NCBI GenBank assembly: GCA_002197995.1
Contig: NGZR01000003.1
Location: 7,192,001 to 7,256,000, forward strand
DNA from: Gaeumannomyces sp. JS-464
Taxonomy: Eukaryota; Ascomycota; Sordariomycetes; Magnaporthales; Magnaporthaceae
Direction of reading: 5' to 3'
Length of the DNA: 64,000 bases
The translations under genes were made by a program, and so were the position numbers. Under the pieces are notes generated by a model, which was given only the letters and a program-made list of their open reading frames with translations, made no database searches and was not told the origin of the DNA. Numbering within the stretch: position 1 is the stretch's first letter; each line of letters opens with the position of its first letter. This document shows positions 33,878 to 45,981 of this stretch, piece after piece.

Positions 33878-35914
33878 ATGGCAGACGACTCGAGACCAGC
33901 CGCCGCCACCGTCGCCCCTGCGGCGGCTGCTCCGGCACCCCCAAGCATTAGCGGCGACGAGAAGCTGGCATCTTCGTCGCCGTTGAAGCAGCAGCCTACC
34001 GTGGGCGCTGCCGCCGTCAGGCAGAACTCGTGGAACCTCTCATCAGCCAGCCAGATGGACGAGAAGGAGGCGGATCGCCTCGGCCGCATGCGCCCGCCAA
34101 TATTCAAAAACACCTTTGTCGAGGCCGGCTACTGCGCTGCCATCCTGCTTTCCATGATAATGGCTGTAAGAAGTTGCCCTTTCCCATGTTGTCGCCGCTG
34201 CATTCGTGTCTCGTGTGTCGTGGATGTGATGACGCTCGAGACGTCGACAGGCGGCATCAACCCTGCCGCAGCCAGCGAATCAAACCGCCGCAACTTGACA
34301 GACGCCGGACTGACCCAACCCCCGAAACCACACAATATAGGAATTCCTAATAAGTGGCTTCAACGTCGTCCTGCCCAACCTGATGGTCGACCTCGACTTC
34401 GGGGCCGACCAGAAGACCTGGCCCTCGAGCGTCTTCTCGCTCGTCGCCGGCGCCTTCCTGCTCCCCTTCGCCCGCCTCTCGGACGCAAAGTTCGGCGGCT
34501 ACGTCGTCTTCCTCTGCGGCAACGCCTGGATGGGCGTCTGGACCCTCGCCGCCGGCTTCGCCACGAGCTACGAGATGCTCATCGTCTTCCGCGCTATGCA
34601 GGGCCTCGGCGCCGCCGCCTTCCTGCCCTCGGGCGTCACTCTCCTGGGCCGCGCCTACGCCCGCCCCGGCCGCCGCAAGAACCTCGTTTTCAGCATCTAC
34701 GGCGGCTGCTCGCCCTTCGGTTTCTTCGTTGGCGTCCTGGTCGCCGGCGCCGCGAGCCAGCTTGCGAGCTGGCATTGGTTCTTCTGGGCCGGATCCATCA
34801 TGCTGGCCATTGTCTGCCTCATGACCTTCCTCTGCGTCCCGGCCGAGGCCAAAGGCGCTCCGGTTGCCATTGACGACGAGACCGGCCAGGCCATGCCGCA
34901 CCCGCCCATGGACTGGCTGGGCTGTGCCACCTCGATTCCGGGCCTGATGCTGCTTGTTTACGCCATCACCGACAGCCCCTACCAGGGCGGCGGCGACTGG
35001 GAGTCTCCCCAGATTATCGTTACTTTCGTCCTCGGTGTTCTGCTTCTTGCCGGATTCGTCTATGTCGAGGGCTGGGTTGCCACCGCGCCCCTGGTGCCCC
35101 CCAGCATCTTCAAGGTCAAGCACATCACCGCCTTGTTCCTGTGCATGTTTGTGTCGTTTGGATCGTTTGGCATCTACCTGCTCTATGCCAGCTTTTAGTA
35201 AGTCACTCCAACTCCCAGTCGTGGATCACAAAAGAGAGTTGAAACTACGTACTAATCGACCTCCCTTTTTTTTTCAACCACAGCATCGAGACCATCCTCC
35301 ACACCCCTCCACTGCTCGCCGCAGCCTGGTTCGCCCCGCTCGCGGTCGGTGGACTGACGATCGCTCTGCTCGGAGGCGCGTTCCTGCACAAGATCCCGGG
35401 TACGCTCCTGATGCTCATCTCGACGCTCGGCTTCCTGGCCTCGGCCCTGCTCTTCTACTTCATCCCCGTCCGCGACGCCAACTACTGGGCCTGGGTCTTC
35501 CCGGCCATGGTGTGCGCCACCATCGGCATCGACATCATGTACAACGTCGCAAACATCTTCATCACCACCAGCGTCCGCTCCGACCAGCAGGGGTTGGCGG
35601 GCGCCATCATCAACGGACTTGTGTTCCTAGGCATGAGCTTCTTCCTAGGCTGGGCCGAGCTAGCGTCGGCCCAGAACTCGTCTAACGCTCCGGACAACAT
35701 GCTCCGCGTTTCGTTCCTGCTCGGCTGCGGCTGCGCCGGCTTCTCGGTCCTGCTCGTCATCTTCGGCATCAGGATCCCCAAGGCCACCGGGGGCCTCACC
35801 GCCGACGAGAAGGAGAGGCTGAACCGCCAGGGCGCCGCCAGCGGCAGCACTTCGACGCCCGAGTCCGCCCTCGTCTCGGACGGCTCGTCGGCTCCGGCAC
35901 AGTCTAGGGTCTAG
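33878..35914 (+). CDS. MFS drug:H+ antiporter, DHA2-type (14 TM)
   Basis: Exons 33878-34165, 34341-35197, 35284-35914; 591 residues. Introns of 175 and 86 nt; the frame is intact. The N-terminal ~80 residues are Ala/Pro-rich and cytosolic. Major-facilitator signatures: SGFNVVLPNLMVDLDFGADQ in TM1, the loop-2 region ARLSDAKFGGYVVFLCG, the RAMQGLGAAAFLPSGVTLLG segment typical of TM4, and GGCSPFGFFVGVLVAGAASQ resembling antiporter motif C in TM5. The overall pattern is that of the Atr1/aminotriazole-resistance-like exporters. The substrate cannot be deduced; toxic-compound or metabolite export is the family expectation. No biosynthetic cluster is adjacent. Confidence 0.88.
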
Positions 35915-37014
35915 GAGATCTGGCCGGCTGGCCGGGTGCTGCTTTGTGATATTAGTGTATTTCTAAAAACCAAAAACGTCTTGATGTCTTTTGGGTTATA
36001 TGTTTTGTTTTTTCAGCGAGTTGTTCAGATCGAACGTTGTACATATCTGCATCGGCGAAAAGAAAAAAAAGGGGCAAGTAAACAGGATGGGAAGTGGGAC
36101 ATGAATATCTACAGGGCGGCAGTGTATACGTAGTACACCAGGACCATTTTCAATACCAAAGGGCCGGACCACCTGTATATAGGCAATCAGTGCCTAGATC
36201 ACTTTGACGAGAAACGTGGCTGAGGATGAAACAGGGGATGCGGGAACTTCCATGCGTAGAGCTGCTTGGCGAGAACATTGCTTCGCGGCTCGTTTCTTGG
36301 TGTCCCTGCTTCTTGGTAAAGTTGGCTGGCGTGGAAGCTTGTTTTCATGCTTGTCACAAATAGGAGCCAGTCATGCGCTGCTTTTCTTGGAACGAGGTGA
36401 TCATGCGCCTATTTCTGTCGCCATCGATAAACATATGACAATCGATCCACGCATTTCCTGCCAACTGAGGACTGGAAACACACGGCAGACTCGAAATGTG
36501 GCCCCAATTCGTTTTGCTAGAGTGCGTTCGGTGCGGTGCATCTCAAATGAAGTTATATTTAACTTCTGAAAACAAAATCCTGCGACTGCTCGCTTTCAAT
36601 GCTGTAACGAGGAATGATTGTCCAAAATAGCCTCCCTTGCCCCGACCTGAGTGAGAAACCAGGAGAGTTCCTCTCCAACACCTTTTCCGTTCTTGAACTA
36701 TTCGTAGAACCGATTTCCTATTCTACCAGCGATTTCCAAATCGCGTTCCTCCGGTAAAATTAGTCCCGCCATGGGACAAAAATATTGACAAGGAAAAAAA
36801 AGGGTAATAGGTGAATAAGATAGCTAAGAAAGAAAGGTAGGGTATTTATAATGGTAAATGTCGTAGAATGTAGTTCACAGTCGTAATCGTGCGCCCCCGT
36901 TGTCGCGGCTCCCCCGCTCGGCAGGGAAGATGGGGTTGTTAAATCACAGGTCAGACCACCCACGGGCCTTCGCGATCTGCCTGCCAGAGGCTTTCTCCAA
37001 GGAGGCTAGTACAG
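35915..37014. other. Convergent intergenic region, nothing recognised
   Basis: 3' flanks of the MFS gene and of the regulator gene. AT-richer than coding DNA; only short frames. No gene supported. Confidence 0.45.
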
Positions 37015-39187
37015 CTAGACGAGAAGGAGCTCCTCGCCGCTGCGGCAGAGCTCGTCCAGCCACGAGGGCTCGTCAGGATTCGAGGTCGAGGACGGGGACG
37101 AGTACCTAAAGTCGAGCAGGTCATCCTCGGCCTCGTCGGGTATCTGCAGGGCCGGGGGCACGACGGGCCTGGACGCCCAGGTCTGGGCGAGGACCTGCAT
37201 GGCGCGGCGGACGCTGCGGCAGTGCAGCAGGCCGTACATCTCGGCAAAGATGCGGCGCACGACGTTGCGGTCGTCGTCGCGGCGGGCCTCGGCGCCGGCC
37301 ACGAAGGCGGGCCACAGCGCGCCCTTGAAGTGCGCGTCCTCGGGCGTCAGGTGGTTCAGGTGCCAGGCCACCGTGTGCGCCACCTCGACCAGGTGCCGCT
37401 GCTCCTGCTGGCTGAAGCACGGCGAGGGGCCGTTGCCGCTGGTACTGCTGCCGGCCCGCCGCTCCAGGGGTCGGTGAAGGTCGGCTCCTCGCTGCTGACG
37501 CTGTTGCTGCAGTAGGCCTCGTCCACGTCCGTGTACTCGCACGTGGTGGCGACGGGGGACCAGTGGGCGTCGAGGTGGCGCTGGAGGGCGCGGCGGGCAA
37601 AGATCTCGATGGCGCCCTTGTAGGCCGACGAGAGGTGGTGGCGCTTCTGGACCCAGTTGGCGTCGGTGTTGTGGCTCGACGCCCAGGCCCAGGGGTCGAA
37701 GGCATCGATCTGGTTGATCAGCTCGTGCGCGCGCCGGGGCTGGGGGTCGAGCGCCGCGTCTACGGCGTGCAGCTTGTTGATGGACCGCACGATCTTGAGC
37801 AGGTGCGCCGGGCAGCCCGTCCAGCTGCGCGTCTCGGCCCGGTCCAGGATCCTGTCCACCTGCTTGTCGCCAAAGACTTCGCCCAGGTCCTGCTTGTCGG
37901 TGGTCAGGGTTGTGCCGAATGTGTGCAGACTGTTTGTTTTCTCTTGGGTCAGTTGGCGAACTCGCTGCTGGTCTGTCGTCGGGTGCAAATCGGACTTACA
38001 CTAGACACGTCTCCTCAAAGTAGTTCTGGAAGGTCCACAGCTCCTGCTCGGGTGACGATATGGCCTCGCTGTTAACTGGTGGCGAAGGGCCGTAGGCGCC
38101 GTTCAGGTGGTAGTCTGGTGAGCCGCGCCTCTGCTGCATCTTTTGCCTCCTCTGCTCCTCCTCCTGCCTCTCCTGGGCCCTCTCGTTCTTGAGCCGCTGC
38201 TTGCGCGCTGTCAACAGGCCCACCATGCCGTCGAGATGACAGCGCCAGGACTTGGTTCCCGACTCGAGCAGCTCGACCCAGATGAGCAGCAGCGACGCGG
38301 CCACGACGGCGTCGGAATGATCGAGCTTGTTTAGTGCGTCACGCAGGTTCATGATGGCCTTGCTCTTGTGAGTGAGGGCGTCGGAGAAAAGAGGGGTGTT
38401 GGAGACCCCGGTCTGGTCGTCGTCTTTATCGTCGTCGTAGCGGCCGGGCGATGTTGGGGCCTCGAGCAGCTTCGGCGCGGGCCTGGACGAGCCGGCGAGA
38501 TGGTGGGCGGCCAGGGCGACGACAGTGTTGTGCACCAGCGGGCTGCCCTGGCTCAGGGCCATAAAGGAGCGGTATGGATTCATCTTCTCCTCTTCCTCTG
38601 GTGTCTGGGGGATGGTACATTCGGAGCAACATCGTCGCAGGTCTGCCGGCGGGCGGAAGCGGGTGTGAGCACGCTGTTTCCGCCACGGAATGAACATAGC
38701 CGTGGAATTTGCTTACAGTACTCTATATATCCCCTCGTCTTAGCATCGTGGCCGACGAACATGGGCTCGGTGGGACGGCATAGCAGGAGGTCTGGGAGCG
38801 GCATGGCGGCCGTCACGGTGACTTTTGCTGGCCCGGAAGCCCTCCGCGCTGCTGTGCCTGTGGTGATGGCCTTTTTGCCAGCACCAGCTCGCCGGAACCG
38901 CGGGACGAGGACGAGGACGATGCGTTCTCGGCGGCCTTGTCTGCTTTGGCAGCCTCGGCGGCGGCGGCCATGGCGGCGACAACCTTCTTGCTGGTGCGCC
39001 TGCCGAGCCCGACCCATACGAAAGGCTTGTCGGGCCCGTAGCCAAGACAGCGGTAGCCGGCCTTGGCGCATTTGGCGCAGGTCGGCAGTCTGCTGTCGCA
39101 CCGCAGTCGTCGTCGCCGGCAGGTCCAGCACGAGACGGGCGCGATGGATCGGCCCAGCTCGGACCATGTGCCGTCAGAGACGTCCAT
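37015..39187 (-). CDS. Zn2Cys6 transcription factor, Fungal_trans_2-like
   Basis: Exons on the minus strand: 39187-38717, 38642-38000, 37929-37015; 676 residues after correction. The N-terminal DNA-binding domain is CWTCRRRRLRCDSRLPTCAK followed by CAKAGYRC, a Cx2Cx6Cx6Cx2Cx6C binuclear zinc cluster. A Ser/Ala-rich linker follows, then a helical effector domain: NPYRSFMALSQGSPLVHNTV, VVAASLLLIWVELLESGTKS, WRCHLDGMVGLLTARKQRLK, and SAYKGAIEIFARRALQRHLD near the C terminus, the pattern of the PF11951 group. Two homopolymer losses: one A of the coding strand (T run at 38872-38876) after GELVLAK, and one G (plus-strand CCC at 37455-37457). The target genes are unknown; none of the neighbours forms an obvious pathway with it. 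Confidence 0.88.
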
Positions 39188-41330
39188 GGCCGGCGGGAGG
39201 CTGTGGGTGTGGTGAGGTTTGTGATAGAATGTGGGAGCTGCTGGGGCGACGGCAGCTTTGCGGTGAGGGCCCCGTTGTCGGCAGCTACCTGGCTGGTACC
39301 TATGCGGCGATGTTTTTTTGTTGGAAGCTGCTGACCGGATTGCTGGGTCGGATCAAGTTTTATCTCCGAAGGCGTTTCTATGCCTTTTTTCGAATGCCTT
39401 CCTGGATTTCCTTGGCTGCTGGCTTCTGGCAGCTTGGCGGTTATCAAGAGCGACGGCGGTGCTGGCGATGAGGATGGAAGCGGGCCTTGATCGAGGGTCG
39501 TTGGTTTGCGGGTTCTGTCCCAGCAACTGTTCTTGGTGTTTGTTTGTCTTGCGGTTTTGATCATGTCACGTCGGGTTGTTAGGATGGGTTTGCGGGAGGG
39601 GAAGGGGCAGCACGGGTGTAAAGAAGGTTGCCGAGATCGACAGGCTTGGGCCACCAGAGACGTCGGCCTCGGCGGGCGCAGGGCTTCCTGGCCACCAGGC
39701 AAAGGCTAAAAACGCCCAGTGCACAGGCAGGAATCGCTTTGCTCGGGTTAACATCCCGGCTCGCAAGGGAGGGGTCTGGGGGGTCTGGGGCGGGGCCTGG
39801 GGTCCAGGAAACTGACTCGCCCAGTGCAGCACCCCATGTTTCGCCTTGGTTCCCTGGCCGTTGGGCTCAACGCTAAAACTGGCCGTCGCTCCTCAGCCTT
39901 TGCGAGCATGCCCTCCAGCGAGCGGTGGCCGCGCGGTCGCTGGCACCCCTGCCTCTCGCCGCGCACGACGATAACCTCTCGGTTTCCGCGGCCGCCGTGC
40001 GGCTCGACCCGGGGCCCGCTGCCGGCCGTTGGAGCGACGCTGAAAACAAAACAAGATGCAAAATGACAAACAATAGAAATAGACAACATGTAAACGAACA
40101 GCCGCTGCGCAGTGCCAGCCCGGGGTCGCGCCAGATGTGAGTGTGCGATGCATCAGGGCGCCCGACCGCGCGACCTAGGCCGGGCGAAGAACAGGTTTGC
40201 ATCGACAGATCTCCCACGGCCCTGGGTCTGGCTGGTCCTGCTGGCCCTGCTGGGTAGGACCGGCTCCTCACTTCTGCGACAGATGCTGCTCCTCCTGGCA
40301 CCTCGGCAGAGCTGGTTTGTAACACCCAACTGGGCGGGAAGACACTCGAATGCCGATGGAATGTTCTACGCACGCCATGATTGGCAATCGATTGAATCCC
40401 GGTGTCGTGCAACCTCGCTGCCCACCTAGACACTCCAAAATCCGAACTCGAGGCTTGAGTCCAGAATCCAGAAAGCACCTACGTGCTTAGTACACACGCA
40501 TCACCAGGTCCTATCGTGCTTACCAAGCTCCCACGCGCACGGCCCACCGTGCCAGCCCTGGTGTTGGTCGGGACTTTTTTTAATTTAACTGTGCAGCCCG
40601 CGCCTGCCACCGCCGCCCGTGCAGTTCCATCTTTTCGTGCCAGGCTGTGGAGCCGCGAGCCCACTGGACCCTCTGGCTGGCCCATGAGGCCGCATGCACT
40701 CTGCACTCTGCACTCTCATCCCAGACCATGCCCGAGACAGCCCACCGCTCCCTCCGACCCGGCGCCGCCTCCGTCTCCCCTGCGGATGGGCCGCCGACCC
40801 TCGGAGACAAAGAGGGGAGCGGGGGCATCATAAAGCGGTCGCCATGCAGAGCCATCCGAGACGCAAGAATAGCCCTCGGCTGCTCCCATCCCAAGTTCCC
40901 AAGTCCCAAGACGCTTTACCCCGCTCCTCCTGACGTGTGGCAGCCTGGGGCAATCAATGCGACGAGAATAAAAAGGACGCACAGCAGACGGTCCAACGTG
41001 CTGCTGCTGCCCCCGGCCGGCCCTGTCCGGCCTGTCCTTGCCTCCCTCGTTGCGTCCTCGGCACCTCTTGGACTCAGTCAGACGAACATTGCCGCCGACT
41101 GCTCGTGTCAGTGACAGTCGCCGGGACCATCCCGCACCATCAATCTCAGACCAACTTGGCTCTCCCTGCGCACGGGCCCCGAAATTAATGAGCCGACCCT
41201 CTTTCCCTGCTCCTGCCAGGTCCGGCATCGACAGCGCGCCGCCAGACCGGGATATCCCAGCCTCTGCAGCTTGTCACCAGCCTGTTACAGCCAAAGATCC
41301 GGCCCGGCTCAGCCTGCCCTTGCCCTTGAC
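39188..41330. other. Divergent intergenic region with uORF at its right end
   Basis: 2.1 kb between divergent genes. No supportable coding gene. A TATA-like GAATAAAAAGG at about 40966-40976 probably serves the MFS gene; an upstream frame at 41188-41334 overlaps that gene's first ATG. Confidence 0.45.
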
Positions 41331-41334
41331 ATGA
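41188..41334 (+). other. Upstream ORF overlapping the MFS start codon (ATGA)
   Basis: ATG at 41188, 48 residues, TGA at 41332-41334. The stop overlaps the ATG at 41331 in the arrangement ATGA. If 41331 is used, this is a termination-reinitiation layout; if the real start is 41559, it is simply leader sequence. Confidence 0.35.
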
Positions 41335-43206
41335 ACAGGCGCGGCAGACGGGACGAGCTGTGCCCTGGCACGCCTGACACCACCTCCAGGCGTCGGAGCA
41401 GCTCCAGGCGTCGGGGCAGCACCGCCGCCAATCATGGAGCTGCTGCTGCAGAAATTGCAGCTGCAGGTGCGCATGCGGGACACTGCTCGTCGTCATCGCT
41501 CTCGCCGAGCGACTGTGTGGTACCCACCCCACCCCAGCCCATCATCGCCGATAGCGACATGGACGACGACTCCCCTGAGAATGGTCATGATTTCCTCGTC
41601 AGTGCGCCAGGGGCACACCGTGGCTGTGGTGATTGCGAGAAGGGCTGTGTGGCCGAGGTCGAGCCGTCAACACAGCCCTCCGAGGGGAGGCCTCAGAGGT
41701 GCCGCCCGTCCCAGGAACAGGACAAGCAGCTCCGCGCTAGCAACGTGCTCGCCCGTGTGGCCTCGCACTTGACCACCCGTTCGCTGCCGGAGCCGCCCCG
41801 CCCCCTGACGGCGGCTTCCGGGCCTGGACGCAGGTCGCCTGCGGCTGGCTTGTAATCTTCACCACCTGGGGCTACGTGAACGCATTCGGCGCCTTCCAGA
41901 CGTACTATACTGAGGCTCTGGCGCCGCTGCCGCCCTCGACCATTTCGTGGATCGGGTCTGTCCAGGTCTGTCTTACCTTCTGTGTCGGTGCCCTCTCGGG
42001 CCGCCTCCTGGATGCCGGTCTGTTCACGCCCACCTTTGTCTGCGGGGCCATCTTGCAGCTGCTCGGTGTCTTCCTCATGAGCGTCTCAACGCAGTTTTGG
42101 CAGCTTGTTCTAACCCAGGGCGTTCTGACCGGCCTGGGTGGCGGCCTGGTTTTCACGCCGGCCATGGGCCTCATCGCCACCTACTTTGCCAAGCGCCGTG
42201 CTGTGGCCGTCGGCCTGGCCACCACGGGTAACTCGGTCGGCGGCCTGCTGTATCCGGTCATCGTCCGCCAGCTGCTGCCCGCCGTTGGTTTCGCCTGGAC
42301 TACCCGCGCTGTTGGGCTCGTCAATCTGGCGTGCCTGGCTACGGCGGCCGCCTTGATGCGTCCCAGACTCCCACCTCGTACCAGCGGCCCCCTCATAGAC
42401 CCTACAGCCCTCCGCGATCCCGTATACTTGCTCCTCGTGTCGGGGCTCTTTTTCCTGCTGTGGGGGATGTACTATAGCTTTCATTACGTGAGTTTTCCGC
42501 CGTTTCATTCTGGGTTTTGCGGGCGAGTTTGGTTCGATTCAGAACAGAACCCCTCCTCGATCCACCCACCATCCGTCGGTGCCTGTATATTTGTGGGCGT
42601 TGGACGTGGTGGGCCACTCCACTGGAAAGTTACTTAAACGACACTGACCAGCTCTCGGCTATACTTGCTTTGCCACCCACACGCTCGACCGTTAGATCGC
42701 CTCATTCGGGACCCAGATCCTGCACACGCCCTACTCGACAGCCTCATTGACTGTCATAATCGTCAACGCGCGCCGGCCTGCCCACGCGGCTCGTCACCCC
42801 GTTCCTGGCCGGCCACTTCGGCTGCCTCAACATGGTGCTCCCTTCGGCGCTGCTGGTGGCGCTGACGGCGGCCTGCTGGCTTGCCGTCACTGACGTGGTG
42901 GGGTACTTTGCTTTTGCGGCCGCCTATGGCGCTGCCAACGGCGCCTTTCACTGCTTGATGCCCACTATCATCGCGAGCGCGTCTCCTCGGCTAGACATGG
43001 TTGGGACGCGCCTGGGAATGGCGTTTGCGGTGATTGGCGTCGCAGCACTAACTGGACCTCCGCTTGGCGGCGCGCTGCAGGGTGCCATGGGCGGGAGCTT
43101 TACCGGGGCCAGCATATGGGCGGCCGCGGGCGCCTTTGTCTGTGTGGCCTTGTTCTCGGCGGCCCGCGGGATCCTGACGGGGTGGAGGCTGCGGGTTGTG
43201 TGTTAA
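41331..43206 (+). CDS. MFS transporter, monocarboxylate porter (MCT) family
   Basis: Exons 41331-42487 and 42696-43206 (208-nt intron, GTGAGT...GTTAG). The long polar N-terminal region ends in the family's PPDGGFRAW signature, after which 12 TM segments follow: GWLVIFTTWGYVNAFGAFQT, STISWIGSVQVCLTFCVGAL, LTQGVLTGLGGGLVFTPAMG, the YFAKRRAVAVGLATTGNSVG loop characteristic of MCT proteins, then DPVYLLLVSGLFFLLWGMYY, and after the intron IASFGTQILHTPYSTASLTV. A probable later start at 41559 (MDDDSPENGHDF) gives a more usual N-terminal length. Two frame breaks: one C missing in the run at 41801-41805, exactly at PPDGG, and another near 42768-42773 (CGCGCG) before AGLPTRLVTPFLAG. Substrate unknown; family members carry monocarboxylates, riboflavin or metabolites. 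Confidence 0.82.
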
Positions 43207-44000
43207 GCTCCTGCGGTGTGCCATGCTCGTGCTTGATTAAATGCTGCTTCGTGCCTGTCCAACCGCGCGGCAGTTTGCAGCGCTGACCCCTGAAGACCTC
43301 GTGGAGGCGTGTGTGGTCTGCGTGTGTTGGCAGGCTGCAATGTCTGTTTGCTAGTGGCTCGATAGTGCCTCCTCCTGACTTCTGACTTGGCAACGTCGCA
43401 GCAATATTACGCCCCCCACACATTGACCTTCGCTCCCACTCTGTCGATACGCGAGGGCTCAACAGCAACGTTCGGTGCGTGCCGTTTCCCCAAGTATCGC
43501 GGCCCTCTTTTTCAGGCTGGGGCCAACGATGACGGTTGCATCGTACGCAATCAATCTCCTCGCACAATACAACCTGCGGTCTTGTTCTTGGCGAGATAGA
43601 TAAGTAGGCATCTGTGCGTATGCAGTAGTTCCCCCGACAAAAGTACCATCGTGACTGCGGGGCATCTTCGGCGTGGCACAAAAGTCGCCGGTGGGGGAGT
43701 CCTGCGCGATTGAGCACGCCGCCCGCGAGGTCACACCCTGGATAAGCTACCCGCCGGTCCGAACTACCAAACCTTTCGAACCTTGACAACCCAAATCCAG
43801 CTTCCGTGGTAGGCTTAAATTTAGCTTTTTTTTTGTAGCTGAAACAAGCAAGCTCCCAGTCTCCAGTTCCTGAGACGGCTGTAACCAAGCCTGAAAGCAG
43901 GATTTGCCCACAAAAAAAAAAAAAAAAAAATTGTTCAAGGGAAAACCCGCTCGCCCCCCTGTCCCGGGCGCAGAAAGTGACGAGAAAGAAACAGCATAAC
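43207..44000. other. Intergenic with A19 tract
   Basis: No supportable gene. It contains a pure A run at 43912-43930, 70 bp before the GNAT start codon. Confidence 0.45.
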
Positions 44001-44430
44001 ATGGCATCAACCCCGCCACAGCCGTCAACGGGGCAGCCGGCCCGGTTCGTGCTGTCGCGCGCGACGCCGGCCGACGCCGGGGCCATCGCGGCGGGCGAGT
44101 ACCAGTGCTTCAACGACTACATCCGCGAGGTGTTTATGGGCCTCCAGCGCGAGGCCGACGTGCCGCTGCTGGCGGCGCGGTACGCGCGCACGATGCGCGA
44201 CGACCCGCACGACGTCTGGATCAAGGTCGTCGACGCCGAGACCGGCACGCTCGCCGCCGCCAGCAACTGGAAGGTCTACCCGAGCCGCGCGCCCGACGAC
44301 GCCGGCGACAAGACGCCCGACTACCTGGTGGACGAGGCGGCCAGGGCGCGGTCCAAGGTTGTGACGGACGGGGTGAACAGGGCGAGGAGGAGGGCGATGG
44401 GCGATGCGGGCGGGTTCATCCGTAAGTGGC

Positions 44431-44461
<31 letters not shown>

Positions 44462-45022
44462 TTGGTTTCGCTTGTCTTTATTTTGTCTTCGCCTGCCTCT
44501 TTGGTTCTTTGGCCAGTCGCAATGGCCACCTGGCCGGTTCGCCCTCGGGCGGAGCAACCACGCCACGGCGCCAAACGAACACCCCACCCGTGCCCTTCAT
44601 CAGAAATAGCCCGAACGTCCCCCGTCAGCCAAACAAGCCACCACGCGTGGTCCCTCCGAAGTGTACGTAGTCTAGACTTGTTCCCTGCACATGGGCTAAC
44701 CGACTGGGGGACGACATGTCTGACACGTGGTGGCGGCTTTGCTTGGGGGCCATGTGTTCTTGGGAAATTACGTATTTTTATTTTCCAAACAGATCTGCAC
44801 ATCTGCTTCACGCTCGCCGACTATCGACGCCAAGGCGCCGGCGCCATGATGATGCGCTGGGGCTGCGACCTGGCCGACCAGCTGTCGGTGCCGGGCTACG
44901 TCGAGGCCTCGCCCGACGGCACGGGGCTGTACAAGGCCTTTGGCTTCTACGAGCTCGAGCGGGCCGACGCCGGCGAGCTGGATGCCGTCAACATGAGGCG
45001 GGACGCCCGGCGCGCAGGGTGA
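44001..45022 (+). CDS. GNAT-family N-acetyltransferase
   Basis: Exons 44001-44421 and 44793-45022, 216 residues. The N-terminal part (FVLSRATPADAGAIAAGEYQ, FNDYIREVFMG, DDPHDVWIKVVDAETGTLAA) is the first half of the GNAT fold. After the intron come LHICFTLADYRRQGAGAMMM, with the acetyl-CoA pyrophosphate loop RRQGAGA (Q/RxxGxG/A), and GYVEASPDGTGLYKAFGFYE, the conserved C-terminal strand/helix (A/S...G..LY...GF). Acceptor is probably a small molecule, as in many mould GNATs; unknown. The intron is unusually long (371 nt) and starts with two T tracts (44431-44441 and 44443-44463). The ATG at 44001 is chosen because upstream codons in this frame offer no other ATG with coding character. Confidence 0.82.
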
Positions 45023-45981
45023 CGAGAGAAACATGGCGGGAACGGCAGGGGGAGGGGGTTGAGGGGCAAGCGAGGCAAGCGAGGCACGCTAAAAGATATG
45101 CTTGTTCCTCGGCCCCTTGTGGGACCCGACTGCTACATGCTGCTGCCGCCCTGGCTGGGCTGGCATGATTCCAATTCCAAATTGCAGTGGTCTGGTGATT
45201 TGCCACAAAAAGGTCTCATCTCGCTGATGGCTGAGTGTGGTTAAGCTTGAATATGGGCTTGGGCAGCTCCGCCGTCCTCGCTAAGTCGGTAGGTACCTAC
45301 TGTAGTATGCATGTATGGACAGAGTTTGTTGGGTTAGCACAGCGAGCGCAAGTCATTGGGGGCCCAATCTTGTGTCGTGAGCCAAGACGAACGGGGACTG
45401 GCACGCATCAATGTCTGTGGTTTGTGGAGATTTTGGGGTTTGGCGACCATTGAAGCTGGAGCCCGCTGCACTGGCGGGCGAACCATTGGACGCCGGGCAG
45501 GTGCACCCCGGTGGGCAGTTTGTGCACCTGCCAACTCCCCCGCCTCCACCGCGCCCTGACACCTTCGCGGCTCCACAGGGGAACAGGGGCCCACCAAACA
45601 AACTTCAATGCAACCCCGAAATATGCCAGCCAGCGAGCTGTGTGTCACTAGGCGAGATGTCACCCGAATGACTCGAAGCTTATTGCTCCGTCCAGCTCGC
45701 TAGGTCGAGTGACTGGCAACCTCTGCCCTGCAACTCGGCTGGCGAGCAGGCGAGCAGCCTGTCCATGCTTTTTCTCGCGTCACCACGCGGCAGCCCCCAG
45801 TCGCCTTTCCGTTTTCTGTTTTCCATTTTCCCATCGAACCCGGACCCCGGTCATTCTTTGACCCCTCCACCGCCCTGGGCCCTGCCCGCTTCCTGCCTGC
45901 ATCAGCTGCTGCAAGCGCACCAGATACCAGACACCCAAAACACGAAAGCTCCGTTTCCACTTCAACACGGCCTGTTACGCA
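45023..45981. other. Intergenic, nothing recognised
   Basis: No supportable gene; promoter of the gene at 45982 at the right end. Confidence 0.4.

Noticed and set aside
33878..43206. Secondary-metabolite cluster (two MFS transporters plus a Zn2Cys6 regulator)
   Set aside because: No backbone (PKS, NRPS, terpene cyclase) or tailoring enzymes in between; 1-2 kb gaps hold nothing.
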